Positions 1 to 9,772 of a stretch of 64,000 nt of DNA are shown here, piece by piece. The notes under the pieces were generated by a model. The model saw nothing but the letters and a program-made list of their open reading frames with translations. It made no database searches and was not told the origin of the DNA. How positions within the stretch are numbered: the stretch's first letter is position 1; every line of letters begins with the position of its first letter. Source of the DNA: JAIBBG01 sp043748015 (GTDB lineage: Bacteria; Bacteroidota; Bacteroidia; Flavobacteriales_D; Sanyastnellaceae); the NCBI GenBank assembly GCA_043748015.1, contig JAYTOA010000169.1, positions 18,523 through 82,522 on the forward strand, in the 5' to 3' direction. Made by a program: the position numbers and the translations under genes.

Positions 1-1
1 C

Positions 2-2767
2 GACTTTATGTTTCCCGGAGATACCGACCCGTATCACTTTGGAACAGGTGGTATCACTGTCGAACCATGGACTGAAGTGAATAGCGGAAATCCTCCTAGC
101 GACAGGCGTTTCATGCAAAGCGCTGGACCGTTCAAACTTTTACCGGGCGACTACAACAACATTACAGTAGGCGTTCTTTATGCACGCGCTTCCGCAGGAG
201 ATCCATTTCAGTCTGTTGAATTATTGCGACTTGCAGATGATAAAGCTCAAGCTCTTTTCGACAATTGTTTTGAATTGATATCCGGACCTGATGCACCGGA
301 TGTAACTGTGAGTGAATTAGAAAATGAATTGATCTTGATGTGGACAAATGAAAATCAACTCAGTTCCAATTTACACGAAACATACCAACTCATCGATCCT
401 TCCATACCTGAAGTGGACGAAACCGGACAAACGTTTTCTGATGAAGACAGAAGTTACAAGTTTCAGGGATATATGATTTATCAATTGGCAGATGATAAAG
501 TCGCAGGAAGTGATCTCGGAAATATCAATAAAGCAAGATTGATTGGTCAATGCGATATTGAAGATGACGTAGCTGAAATCATCAATTATGTGCGCGATGA
601 CGAAACACAAGTAGTCGCCGGCAATCTGATGGTAGTCGGAAGCAATACCGGAATTTTTCATTCCTTTAGAATAACTGAAGATGCTTTTGCGCTTGGCTCT
701 AAAAAACTGATCAACCACAAAACGTATTACTTCATGGTGATTGCGTATGGCTACAACAACTACAAAAATTTCGATTTCGCAACAGGTGGCGGACAGGATG
801 AAGCATTCCTTCCATCGCGAAAAGGACCGGTGGTTGAAATTCCTTTGATAAAAGGAATTCCACATAAAATTTCACCGGAAGTCGGTGGCACAATTACACA
901 AAGTTTCTATGGACAAAAACTGGCATTGAAACAAATTGAAGGCGTAGGAAATGGCACCGAGTACCTCAAGATGAGCACAAAAAGTGAGGAAGAAATTCTT
1001 GATCAAGGATTTACCGAGGATATTCAATATCTCGCAGGAAATAGTCCTGTAAGTGTAAAGGTTATCGATCCATTACGTGTGCCCATTGCTGATTTTGAGT
1101 TGCGTCTTGCGCCACAAAATCAACCGCTGACAGACGATTCTATTTATTGGAAACTTGTCAACGTTTCAACCGATGAGGTCTATGAATCAAAGCATTCCAT
1201 TCATAGTCGCTATGAAGAGATTATGATACGTTGGGGCTTATCTGTGGAGTGGAAACAACCTGATTATTCAGAATTAAACATTGAACATTTTACCGACTTC
1301 ATTTCTGCCTCCATACATTTTGATGACATTCAAAATCCATGGCTTCAGGGATTTCCCGATGATGATTCCTACACATCTTTCAATTGGATTAGATCCGGAA
1401 CGAATTACAAAGACCCGGTAGATGGTGATCCATTGGAAGTGGCTTACAACGACTACCGACAAGGCGCAACTATTCCTGAAACTAATGAGCGGTATTATAC
1501 GGACGGTGGTGAAAAATATGAAGCCATTTTAGGAGGAACTTGGTCGCCTTATTGTCTAGTGAGTGCCACGGATTCGAATGCAACACTCGGACAATGGATT
1601 GATAAAGTTGCCCCGACAATAAAGTCTTTGAGCGGTGATATCACTTCTCTTTTTGTACCTAAATATACTTCCGGCATTAAGGGACTCAACAACATTGACG
1701 TCGTATTCACCCCTGATAAAAAATATTGGACCCGTTGTGCAGTTCTTGAAATGCAATCGCAAACTTCACTGTCCCAAGGACAAGCTTCAAAGATGAATAT
1801 GCGCAAGCATCCGTCGTTGGATAAAAATGGGATCGCCTCCGGTTCAAACGGATGCAATGAGGCCGAAGCTACTTCGAATGGTTCGCAGCCAGAGGGTATG
1901 TCGTGGTTTCCGGGTTACGCCATCGATGTAAGCACCGGTGAAAGGCTGAACATGGCCTTTGGTGAAGATTCATGGTATTCCGGCGAAAATGGAAGAGACA
2001 TGGTGTGGAATCCCTCTTCAAGGTATGTTAATTCTACAGGAGGAATTCTTGCCGGTGGTCAACATTGGATCTATATTTTTAAAAACATGCGCCACATTCC
2101 TCAAGCACAAAATATGATGCCTAAGTATGATGAAGGTGTTTATCTCTACGCCAAACGCGGTGCAAATGGCACATTCAATTCAAGCGCTTTGAGGGAAATT
2201 TATGGTGCGTGCACTTGGGTGGGATCTGCCATCCTCAATTCCAGCTCACAAATGAAAAGCATGGCCGATGGTTTGGTTCCCGGAAAAGCACGCATCGAAT
2301 TGCGCGTTGCAACTCCTTATAAGAAGTACGATGTAACACATCCAACTACGACCGATTTTACAGACGCTATAAACTGGTGGAATCCGCTTTACACATTTAC
2401 GACAGAAGGCATCAATAGCGAAACCGGTCGCCACGACGCACTAAGTTCATCACTATCGTGCATCAACATCGTTCCGAATCCGTACTACGCTTTTTCAACT
2501 TACGAAACAAACAAACTCGACAACCGTGTGAAGATTACGAACCTTCCAAATGCTTGTAAAATTGTTATCTATGATGTCAACGGAACAATCATCAGGCAAT
2601 ACAATAAATCAGATCCATTGACTTCACTCGATTGGGATTTAAAGAACCACAAGAACATACCCATCGCCAGTGGTGTTTATCTCATACACGTAATTGTTCC
2701 TGATGTTGGCGAAGTCATATTGAAATGGTTCGGTGTAATGAGACCGGTTGATTTGGATAGTTTTTGA
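2..2767 (+). CDS. Secreted T9SS cargo protein, C-terminal part (5' end outside window)
   Basis: The reading frame is open from the left edge, so the true start and any signal peptide lie outside the window; 921 codons plus a stop are visible. The last ~95 residues form a beta-rich C-terminal domain: INIVPNPYYAFS, then NRVKITNLPNACKIVIYDVNG, then IPIASGVYLIHV and a closing KWFGVMRP. This is the layout of the Por/T9SS C-terminal target domain seen on very long Bacteroidota surface proteins. The body is rich in Asn, Gly, Tyr and Trp, with a fibronectin-like stretch around residues 230-260 (TYYFMVIAYGYNNY), and no catalytic motif was recognised. The likely role is an exported, surface-anchored structural protein or adhesin; the exact function is unknown. 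A terminator hairpin follows at about 2990. I am sure of the T9SS-type C terminus and unsure of everything else. Confidence 0.8.
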   Translation, partial: DFMFPGDTDPYHFGTGGITVEPWTEVNSGNPPSDRRFMQSAGPFKLLPGDYNNITVGVLYARASAGDPFQSVELLRLADDKAQALFDNCFELISGPDAPDVTVSELENELILMWTNENQLSSNLHETYQLIDPSIPEVDETGQTFSDEDRSYKFQGYMIYQLADDKVAGSDLGNINKARLIGQCDIEDDVAEIINYVRDDETQVVAGNLMVVGSNTGIFHSFRITEDAFALGSKKLINHKTYYFMVIAYGYNNYKNFDFATGGGQDEAFLPSRKGPVVEIPLIKGIPHKISPEVGGTITQSFYGQKLALKQIEGVGNGTEYLKMSTKSEEEILDQGFTEDIQYLAGNSPVSVKVIDPLRVPIADFELRLAPQNQPLTDDSIYWKLVNVSTDEVYESKHSIHSRYEEIMIRWGLSVEWKQPDYSELNIEHFTDFISASIHFDDIQNPWLQGFPDDDSYTSFNWIRSGTNYKDPVDGDPLEVAYNDYRQGATIPETNERYYTDGGEKYEAILGGTWSPYCLVSATDSNATLGQWIDKVAPTIKSLSGDITSLFVPKYTSGIKGLNNIDVVFTPDKKYWTRCAVLEMQSQTSLSQGQASKMNMRKHPSLDKNGIASGSNGCNEAEATSNGSQPEGMSWFPGYAIDVSTGERLNMAFGEDSWYSGENGRDMVWNPSSRYVNSTGGILAGGQHWIYIFKNMRHIPQAQNMMPKYDEGVYLYAKRGANGTFNSSALREIYGACTWVGSAILNSSSQMKSMADGLVPGKARIELRVATPYKKYDVTHPTTTDFTDAINWWNPLYTFTTEGINSETGRHDALSSSLSCINIVPNPYYAFSTYETNKLDNRVKITNLPNACKIVIYDVNGTIIRQYNKSDPLTSLDWDLKNHKNIPIASGVYLIHVIVPDVGEVILKWFGVMRPVDLDSF

Positions 2768-2987
2768 TATGTTCAGTAAAAAACGAATAACATCAAATCG
2801 TATCTGAAAAATGAAAATCGCCTCTTTTGGAAATGATATTTATTCAGGTGATTATGGCTCGACACTCCAACAATTTTCATTTGATCAATCTATCTTTACT
2901 CAAGAGTTCAACTGAAATCATTCAACGATGATAAAAAGTTACATCAGGTGAAGGAAGTAACCTGTTTGTAAAGCGAGTGCAAGAACG

Positions 2988-3012
2988 AAGGCGCCAATGG
3001 CGCCTTTGTTCA
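2988..3012 (+). terminator. Rho-independent terminator downstream of the T9SS cargo gene
   Basis: An 8-bp perfect stem (AAGGCGCC / GGCGCCTT) with an AAT loop is followed by a T-rich tail (TTTGTTCATTTT). It lies 220 bp after the stop codon. The stretch between (2768-2987) holds only a possible 34-codon ORF (2811-2915) that I do not support as a gene. Confidence 0.6.
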
Positions 3013-3021
3013 TTTTCACTC

Positions 3022-3297
3022 ATTCAAGATTCAAAAACCGTTCTGACAATTCAAAAATTCAAGATTCAAAATTCAAAAACTGTCCGTCAAACACGCGCTG
3101 TAAGATCTCCATTTCTCCAATTCTCCGTGATGAAGAAAATTTAGCGTTCAAAAACCGTTCTGACAATTCAAAAATTCAAGATTCAAAAACCGTTCGTCAA
3201 ACACGTACTGAAAGTTCTCCAATTCTCCATGATCAAAAAAAAATCAAGAATCAAAAACCGTTCTGATAATTCAAAAATTCAAGATTCAAAAACTGTT
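3022..3297 (+). repeat. Dispersed intergenic tandem repeat, locus 1
   Basis: About 2.5 imperfect tandem copies of a roughly 95-110 bp unit. The unit starts with CAAAAACCGTTCTGACAATT, continues through a series of TTCAAAAATTCAAGATTCAA-like words, and ends with an octamer-phased CTCC block (AGATCTCC ATTTCTCC AATTCTCC) and a GTGATGAA-like end. Unit starts are near 3030, 3149 and 3254. The same unit occurs on the minus strand at 38606-38829. Both loci sit between convergent genes. An open frame across this locus is just translated repeat. Confidence 0.85.
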
Positions 3298-3341
3298 AGC
3301 AGGGGCTTCACCGAAAATCTCGGTGGTAAAAAACACAAAGA

Positions 3342-4730
3342 CTAAAGAAGAAACATTCTGATGACATAGCCCAAACCAAATCCGGCAATACTGGTGAACA
3401 ACGTGAAAGAAGTTACTTTCCAGATAGAGAAATTTATCAGCTTGAAAATCCAGATACAGAAAGCGAAATACATGATGGCATTGACTAAAGAGTAGATCAA
3501 CATCAGTGTTACAAAATCTGTGGTGTACCACGAACCAATCACCAATCCCAGTACTCTCACAACAGTCAAAACCAATTGAAAAATGAAGAATTGACGCTCC
3601 TTCCTGAGTATGTTGAACAAAGACGAGAGCGGAGACGAAATCATCCGGAAGAAATAAAATATGATGAGAACTTCAGCGGCTCTACCAGCTGTCGACCAAC
3701 GTTCTTCCAGTAGAAGTAAATAAAACTTTTCTCCGAACGCAAAAATGAAAACGGAGAAGAGCAATGATATCAGAACAATACCGCGATATAACTTCCATGT
3801 GATTCCGGCCAACTCATGCATCCTTCCGTGAACAAGCTCACTCGCCTTTTGCGCAAACACAGAATAAACTCCCGCTCCCAACATTCTTATCGGCAAATCA
3901 AGAATAATCAACGAGTAGGAATAAAATCCAATGGCATCAACACTATATCCAAGCTTAATCAATAAGGCCGCGGGCAAATTATTCGAGAAAATATTGATCA
4001 CATTTCCCCAATAGATGTAAAGTGGAAATTCCTTGTACTCCCTTCCAACAGCATACAATTCAGCACGGGTGAATCGCAATTTCATCTGCACTTTGAAATC
4101 ATGTAGCACAGAACCGCAATACGTAATTGTCCTCATTCCATGTTGAAACAAAGTCGTATAGACAAGTCCGGCGGCTGTTGCCGAAATAAGCCAGCCGTAT
4201 AGCGCATTAAAAACTTTTGCCAACAATGTCGTTGATGTAGACCACCACGTTTGTTTCCTGAATTCCTTGTTACGCACTGCCCAGTCAGATGTAATTCTGT
4301 CAAATGACATCAACAAAATGGCCGGCCCAATCCAGTAAATCCAATTCCCCAGTTCGTCGTGTTCAAAAGCGCTCAGAATACTTTTACCAAAACAAAACGA
4401 CATAATCGTCACTGCAATGGAAAAGACTACTGAAATCCAAATCGACAACCTCAACAGCGCTGAAAACTTCCTTTCCTCTTTTGGTATAACAAACGCCTGG
4501 TGATATCCAAAAGTGGATGCGTTACCCAAAGTTGAAACATACAAATTGAATATTCCATAGACACCATAAACTGCTGGAGAATAAATTCTCGCCAGAATGG
4601 TGAAGAACACAAACTGAATAAGTATCGACACACCGGATGAGGCAAACATCCACGCAGAATTCTGCACAAACGACCCCCGCGTTTTCAGCGATGAAGTGAT
4701 TTCACTATAAAATGTGCGAATGTTCTTCAA
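3342..4730 (-). CDS. Polysaccharide flippase of the MOP/MATE superfamily (Wzx-like)
   Basis: This 462-residue polytopic inner-membrane protein has about 12 predicted hydrophobic segments. The N-terminal block (SGVSILIQFVFFTILARIYS then PAVYGVYG) is the classic opening of O-antigen/teichoic-acid flippases, which move undecaprenyl-linked oligosaccharides across the membrane. The start is a TTG at 4730; the only upstream in-frame alternative before a stop is a CTG, and an internal ATG near residue 28 is also possible. It stands alone, divergent from the secreted LamG/PKD gene (81 bp apart), with no glycosyltransferase beside it. A second, unrelated-looking flippase is at 32904. The substrate is unknown. 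Confidence 0.85.
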   Translation of the reverse strand: MKNIRTFYSEITSSLKTRGSFVQNSAWMFASSGVSILIQFVFFTILARIYSPAVYGVYGIFNLYVSTLGNASTFGYHQAFVIPKEERKFSALLRLSIWISVVFSIAVTIMSFCFGKSILSAFEHDELGNWIYWIGPAILLMSFDRITSDWAVRNKEFRKQTWWSTSTTLLAKVFNALYGWLISATAAGLVYTTLFQHGMRTITYCGSVLHDFKVQMKLRFTRAELYAVGREYKEFPLYIYWGNVINIFSNNLPAALLIKLGYSVDAIGFYSYSLIILDLPIRMLGAGVYSVFAQKASELVHGRMHELAGITWKLYRGIVLISLLFSVFIFAFGEKFYLLLLEERWSTAGRAAEVLIIFYFFRMISSPLSSLFNILRKERQFFIFQLVLTVVRVLGLVIGSWYTTDFVTLMLIYSLVNAIMYFAFCIWIFKLINFSIWKVTSFTLFTSIAGFGLGYVIRMFLL

Positions 4731-4810
4731 TTTCAGTCACTATATTTAAGGTGGAAAAGTCGAATGAACGATTTACTTTTCCGATCAGTGGCCTAATTTC
4801 GAACTTCCTT

Positions 4811-7800
4811 ATGTTATTACAACATTTCTCAAAAAAACTGGGTGTAGCTTTATGGCTGATATTGGGTATGCATGCCTTCGCGCAAGCACAATTCAGTCCG
4901 GCAGATCTTGGTGGACTCGAGATTTGGCTGGATGTGAACACCGGCCTAACCACAGACAATAATTTGGTTCAGCAATGGGACGACCAAAGCGCGAATGCCC
5001 GTCATGCAATTAGTCCATTTCCCTCTGTGCAGCCCGAACTCATTGTCGATGGTTTCAATGGTCATCCCGTTATTTCCTTCGATGGCGAATCTGATTATTT
5101 CAGCTTTACAGAAATACCCAATGGCCGAACTTTCTTTTGGGTAATGAAAGAACATCCGGATGCCGTTCCAGGCTCTCCCAGACCTCTCATGGGTTGGATC
5201 GGGGGATTGAATTTTTTGAGAGGTCCGAATAAAACTTTTTGGGACAATCAATTTTCTCATGTCGGTGTCCGTAGCGGAATCACTCGACTTAATCTTCAAC
5301 AAATAGATCCATTCACAACTGAAGTTCCATCGCAATTTTTTATCGCATCCCTCAAAACTTCTGAAGATGTGCAGGCGTCACACCTGACGCAAGAACTTGG
5401 GATTTTTTATCGCTCTTGGTGGGGTGAAATGGCCGAAATTATCATCTATAGCGCTCCACTTTCAGATAACGAAATTTTGCAAGTGGAAGAATATCTTGCT
5501 GAAAAATATTCCCCTGCATTTACTCAAATACCTGATGTAAACATTCCGTATGGTTTTTGCGCGACAGAACTTTGTGCCCCGCAATATTTCACTTCATATA
5601 ATTGGTCTACCGGTGAAAATTCTCAATGCATCAATGTAACCGAAGGCGGCGAATATTACCTAACGATGACCGACAATTTCGGCAGAGTTTTGACTGACAC
5701 AGTAGTGGTTACATATCCTGGAAACACAATGATACCGGATTCGTCCATCGTTTGTTTGGGCAATGCATTTAGCTGGAATACAAATCTCGAAGAAATAGAT
5801 TATAGTTTCCAATGGAGTGATAACACTTCCAATTCTTCCATTGAAATCTTAGATCCAGGCGAATATTCCTTGACAATTACTGATGAAAATCTCTGCACAT
5901 TCACCAAAACATTTCATGTCGCGATCGATTCACTTTCTGCAATAGTTACACTCGGACCTGATCAAAACCTTTGCGCAGGAAATTCAATTGGACTGCTTCC
6001 ACATTCATTCAATGATCTGCAATTTGAATGGAATGACGACTCCATTGATTCTACTTTCATCGTTAGCAACTCAGGTGATTACAACGTCGCGGTAACAGAT
6101 AGCTTTGGCTGCATTGCCTTGGATACTATCCACATCAATATTCTTGGCACTGCGCCACAAATTGGATTTGAAGCAACAGGATTGTGCGAAGACGCTTCCA
6201 CTTCATTATCCGCAACCTTCGATGAAATAATTGATACGTTTGAGTGGAATTTTGGAGACACTTTTCTGGGTTCCGGCGAATCCGTCCTACATGAATTTGC
6301 AGTACCGGGTGATTACTATATCGAACTATATGTTGTTGCTTCCTCCGGTTGTAGCTCTACAGTGCTGGATACTATTCACGTATTTCAAAAACCTGATGTT
6401 CAATTTTCAACTGATCAATTTTGTCAGAATTTACCTGTGACATTTACTGATCTTTCTTCATCTGTCGAAGGAACACTAATTAATTGGGATTGGATCATAA
6501 ATGGGATTAACTATAGCGGCGCAGAAGTCTCAACTGAATTCGCTGCACCCGGATTCTACAACGTAAACCTTGAAGTAACAGATCATCACAGCTGTGTATC
6601 TCAGCAAGCATCATTTCTCGAAATTCTTCCGTCTCCATTGGTAAGTTTTACAACGAGTGGAACATGCCAGGGAGCACTTACTTCATTCAATGGTATTATT
6701 GATAATTCACAAACCGGAAATGTCATTTCTCGTGCATGGAATTTTGGAGACAATACAGGATCAACTCTCACGAGTCCAACACACTTCTACGCTCAAAGTG
6801 GAATTTACGATGTCTCTTTTAACGTGATGACAGCAAATGGTTGCGGAAATACCTACAACAGTCCTGTTACCATTTTCAATAAACCGATAGCCGATTTCGA
6901 TGTAAGAAATGCTTGTCAGAATGTTGCTTACACCTTCGTCAATGAATCAACTTCAAACGCGCAAGACCCAATCATTTCATGGCATTGGATTGTTAACAGT
7001 CAGACCGATTTAGATGGACCTACACCAACATTCACTTTTGCGAATACAGGTTTGACTCCGACGACACTTCTCGTCACCACGCAGAATGGATGTACCCATT
7101 TCGTTTCACAGCAAATTCCTGTATGGGCAAATCCTGTTGCGGCGTTTTCTTATACACCGGAGATTGGTGAAGCTCCTTTCGAAGTCCAATTCAACAATGA
7201 ATCTGTTGGAGCTAACTCCGCACTCTGGATTTTTGGTGATACGCATGAAAGCATCGAATACGAACCTTTCTTCACCTTCACTTTAAACGGAACTTTTCTG
7301 ACGCAACTCATTGTCACCAATACCGCCGGATGCGCTGATACCACAGCAAGAATTGTTAACGTGGCCTTTCCTCGATACGATGTCATGTTGCAACATTTAG
7401 AACTCCAATCGAATTTGGCAGGACAGCTACTTACTGCTCGCGTAGTCAATTCCGGCAACATTGTAGTCACCCAACTTTTGATGAATTGGCAAATAGGCAA
7501 CGATGCGCCAGTAAGCGAAATTTGGAATGGATCATTGCTTCCGGGAATGTCCATGGACTATGCTTTTCATTCGCAATTGCATTTCGAAGGTTACCAATTT
7601 CCATACTTATGCGTGGAAGCGGAACCTGTTTCAAATCAATACACCGACATCAATCCAGCGGACAACACTACTTGCAATGCAACAGAGAACAACGGACTCG
7701 TATTGCTTCCTCCCTACCCAAATCCAAGCAGTTCAGATTTACATGTACGATTTATTTCTCCGGTTAACGGTGATATTCAAATCCTCGTTTATGACAGGCT

Positions 7801-7957
7801 AGGCAAACGGGTTTTGCAAATGAGCGAAACTTTGACAAAGACCGGTTTTCATCTATTCAGTCTTGATGTTTCGCATTTGCCTCAAGGGTATTATCAACTT
7901 GTGCTAAAAACCATCAATTCCAATGAGATGGTCACATTCATGAAGCGCGATCAATAA
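4811..7957 (+). CDS. Secreted LamG/PKD/CARDB multidomain protein with T9SS type A sorting domain
   Basis: The start at 4811 is chosen because it opens a clean signal peptide (MLLQHFSKKL, a hydrophobic core, cleavage after AFAQA); a longer frame from 4712 would overlap the divergent flippase. The order over 1048 residues is: signal peptide; LamG/concanavalin-like domain (~25-240, opening LGGLEIWLD and closing EIIIYSAPLSDNEI); three Ig-like 'GEYYLTMTD' units (~250-450); about five PKD-like units (W-[ND]-F-G-D motifs, e.g. FEWNFGDTF, AWNFGDNT, ALWIFGDTH); a CARDB-like segment (~880-970, YDVMLQHLELQ to DINPADNTT); and a type A sorting domain (LLPPYPNPSSSDLHVRF to GYYQLVLKT). It is probably cleaved and attached to the surface through T9SS. 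Its ligand is unknown. Confidence 0.88.
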   Translation: MLLQHFSKKLGVALWLILGMHAFAQAQFSPADLGGLEIWLDVNTGLTTDNNLVQQWDDQSANARHAISPFPSVQPELIVDGFNGHPVISFDGESDYFSFTEIPNGRTFFWVMKEHPDAVPGSPRPLMGWIGGLNFLRGPNKTFWDNQFSHVGVRSGITRLNLQQIDPFTTEVPSQFFIASLKTSEDVQASHLTQELGIFYRSWWGEMAEIIIYSAPLSDNEILQVEEYLAEKYSPAFTQIPDVNIPYGFCATELCAPQYFTSYNWSTGENSQCINVTEGGEYYLTMTDNFGRVLTDTVVVTYPGNTMIPDSSIVCLGNAFSWNTNLEEIDYSFQWSDNTSNSSIEILDPGEYSLTITDENLCTFTKTFHVAIDSLSAIVTLGPDQNLCAGNSIGLLPHSFNDLQFEWNDDSIDSTFIVSNSGDYNVAVTDSFGCIALDTIHINILGTAPQIGFEATGLCEDASTSLSATFDEIIDTFEWNFGDTFLGSGESVLHEFAVPGDYYIELYVVASSGCSSTVLDTIHVFQKPDVQFSTDQFCQNLPVTFTDLSSSVEGTLINWDWIINGINYSGAEVSTEFAAPGFYNVNLEVTDHHSCVSQQASFLEILPSPLVSFTTSGTCQGALTSFNGIIDNSQTGNVISRAWNFGDNTGSTLTSPTHFYAQSGIYDVSFNVMTANGCGNTYNSPVTIFNKPIADFDVRNACQNVAYTFVNESTSNAQDPIISWHWIVNSQTDLDGPTPTFTFANTGLTPTTLLVTTQNGCTHFVSQQIPVWANPVAAFSYTPEIGEAPFEVQFNNESVGANSALWIFGDTHESIEYEPFFTFTLNGTFLTQLIVTNTAGCADTTARIVNVAFPRYDVMLQHLELQSNLAGQLLTARVVNSGNIVVTQLLMNWQIGNDAPVSEIWNGSLLPGMSMDYAFHSQLHFEGYQFPYLCVEAEPVSNQYTDINPADNTTCNATENNGLVLLPPYPNPSSSDLHVRFISPVNGDIQILVYDRLGKRVLQMSETLTKTGFHLFSLDVSHLPQGYYQLVLKTINSNEMVTFMKRDQ

Positions 7958-8024
7958 GACATGGCTGGATAGGTTAATCTAAAAATATGAAGGTCGTGCT
8001 TCATTCATGCAATTCAACCTTGTC

Positions 8025-8032
8025 TAAATTTG
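8025..8032 (+). promoter_or_regulatory. Bacteroidota -7 box (TAAATTTG)
   Basis: This is an exact match to the TAnnTTTG -7 element used by the Bacteroidota primary sigma factor. A good -33 TTG is not seen at the usual spacing. Transcription would begin around 8036-8039, leaving a leader only a few bases long for the gene at 8042/8051. Confidence 0.5.
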
Positions 8033-8050
8033 TAGTAGCTCATGAATGAA

Positions 8051-9253
8051 ATGAAAATATTCGCTCTTCTTCTTACCGTGCTTTCGTTTGTGTTGAATGC
8101 AAACGCTGACTCACCTCTCACATCTACATTTTTTGCAAAAGCATATAGCGATATATCATTAATAAGCGATGTGATTTCTCAACGTGAAAATCATGAAATA
8201 CAGCAGTTCAAATTGACAGATGCGCATCTCAAATTTTTCGACAACGTATCCATTCCTCTTGATCAAAAGATTGCACTGATCAACGCACTCGGTTGGGGCG
8301 AATCACAAAATATTCGCACGATGAAAAATCATCTTTCGAAGAAATATAAGCTTCAACCTTTGGCAATTGACTCCATACTTCAAATACCCATTTACGAAAA
8401 CCAGGACTTCTACGAACCTGCAAAAGTGATCAGCAATGAGGATCTTGTAATACTTGCTTACACGCAATCGCTGCATGACTACTTCAACCCGATGAATGCG
8501 TTTCAGTGCGCATATCGTGCAACAATCAACAATCCGCAAAGTGAAGCAACGAACTACATATTCGGATTGATTCTCGCACAATTTTACTTAGATCTTGATC
8601 ACTGTTCTGTCTATACTGTTATGATTTCGGTACGTGAGACCAACACTTTCACCAAAGATCATATTCGACCTGAAGGATTGAAAGCCATTTTTGAATACAT
8701 CAATATATACTCCGGATCATGTAACGAATCCGAGGAAGAGATTGAAGAGATTGAAGAGATTGAAGAGATTGCAGAAGAACTGACACTTGTCCTTGAAGAC
8801 AACTATACGGAAAAGTATTGGCTAGAAAATCCGGTTTACATCAAGCCGACTTCACAACAAGTTTCCAGTAAAAAACAAAAGGTTGATCTTGTCCTACTCA
8901 ATAAAAAGACTTCGAAAAATCATATGATTGACAACTGGATATTCTTCGATGAAGAAAACAATGGCACTCTCATTCAGGTCAGTATCAATAATAAAGGAAA
9001 CACAACAAGCATAGAAACGAATTTGCTTCTGCTGATTGATAACAGATCAGAGTTTGAAGGTGCAGGCTTGATGTATGTTCATGAGAAAATTCCGGCTATT
9101 CCAGGTGGTGAAAATGCTGTGATCAGCATTATTCTACCCGATTATTGGATATACGATCCAAATGCGGACTTCGAAATTTGGCTGGATTATGACAACAACA
9201 TTCTTGAATCAGACGAAGAAAACAATAAGGAAAGTTTTCATGAATGGGGTTGA
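8051..9253 (+). CDS. Exported protein with acidic repeat and C-terminal CARDB-like domain
   Basis: The signal peptide MKIFALLLTVLSFVLNANA starts at 8051; an ATG three codons upstream (8042) is possible but would lie almost on the predicted transcript start. The central region (~60-225) is helical and unrecognised. It is followed by a Glu/Ile tract made from four 9-bp repeats. The C-terminal ~130 residues resemble a CARDB adhesion module: a TLIQVSINNKGNTTS opening, an IPGGEN turn and a DYDNNILESDEENN end with the Asp/Asn-rich pattern often seen at metal sites. No T9SS sorting domain is present, so it is probably periplasmic or secreted another way. It follows the LamG/PKD cargo in the same direction but has its own promoter. 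Function unknown. Confidence 0.72.
   Translation: MKIFALLLTVLSFVLNANADSPLTSTFFAKAYSDISLISDVISQRENHEIQQFKLTDAHLKFFDNVSIPLDQKIALINALGWGESQNIRTMKNHLSKKYKLQPLAIDSILQIPIYENQDFYEPAKVISNEDLVILAYTQSLHDYFNPMNAFQCAYRATINNPQSEATNYIFGLILAQFYLDLDHCSVYTVMISVRETNTFTKDHIRPEGLKAIFEYINIYSGSCNESEEEIEEIEEIEEIAEELTLVLEDNYTEKYWLENPVYIKPTSQQVSSKKQKVDLVLLNKKTSKNHMIDNWIFFDEENNGTLIQVSINNKGNTTSIETNLLLLIDNRSEFEGAGLMYVHEKIPAIPGGENAVISIILPDYWIYDPNADFEIWLDYDNNILESDEENNKESFHEWG
8735..8770 (+). repeat. In-frame 9-bp tandem repeat (GAAGAGATT x4)
   Basis: Four perfect copies of GAAGAGATT at 8735, 8744, 8753 and 8762 encode an EEI-type acidic tract in the CARDB protein. Because the unit is a multiple of three, copy-number change would alter tract length without breaking the frame. 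Confidence 0.95.
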
Positions 9254-9267
9254 TCCCTTACAACTAC

Positions 9268-9612
9268 TCAATTCGGAAAAACGTCCGCAAATGGCGTCTT
9301 CGACTCATGTAGTATCTCTAATATTGTGCGGAAAGAAACAACTTTTTCACCGTAGCGATCAAAGTGGTCCTTCTGCAACGCCGGAGCATAATCACGCTGA
9401 TATCGATCCAGGTCAGATTTACTTTTGCTGATATACTGAATGGCATATGTGATTCCATTCTCTTCATATTCATGTATACGACAGATTCGATTCTCAAGAA
9501 AAATCCCCGTACGCATGACATCAGGAATATGAGTAAACATCATCCAGTCGAGCCACTCTTCATGTATCTCTGCATCAACACTACATGTGATATTATATAG
9601 AATTCGGTTCAT
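9268..9612 (-). CDS. DUF4286 family protein
   Basis: A small soluble protein of 114 residues. The signature runs from the N-terminal ILYNITCSVDAEIHEEWLDW through HIPDVMRTG and ITYAIQYISKS to RYQRDYAPALQ and FRTILEI, the DUF4286 pattern found throughout Bacteroidota. The fold resembles ferredoxin-like antibiotic-monooxygenase-type barrels, but no enzyme activity is established. The start is the ATG at 9612; a TTG three codons upstream is less likely. It converges on the CARDB gene with only 14 bp between stops and is divergent from the cytochrome pair. Confidence 0.85.
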   Translation of the reverse strand: MNRILYNITCSVDAEIHEEWLDWMMFTHIPDVMRTGIFLENRICRIHEYEENGITYAIQYISKSKSDLDRYQRDYAPALQKDHFDRYGEKVVSFRTILEILHESKTPFADVFPN

Positions 9613-9721
9613 ACACGACAAAAGTCGGGAGAGATAGCCCCTAAAAAAAAGAAATCGTTGTCATTTCTTTGATGAAATTCCTTAGGTAATTGATATGCTT
9701 AAAATTCTTAGCCAACTTTAA

Positions 9722-9753
9722 TTGTGGCAAAAGGACATTTTTTTTTAGATTTG
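9722..9753 (+). promoter_or_regulatory. Bacteroidota promoter, TTG-N21-TAGATTTG
   Basis: A -33 TTG at 9722-9724 and a perfect -7 TAGATTTG at 9746-9753 are separated by 21 bp. The start codon of the membrane cytochrome-like gene is 19 bp further on. This would drive the cytochrome pair and possibly hflX. Confidence 0.7.
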
Positions 9754-9772
9754 GCAAAAACCAAGGAACTAT

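Noticed and set aside
2811..2915. Possible 34-codon gene after the first T9SS cargo gene
   Set aside because: Too short, no recognisable motif and no promoter; could be chance.
2997..3266. Open frame of 89 codons across the intergenic repeat
   Set aside because: It is a translation of the tandem repeat; composition is not protein-like.
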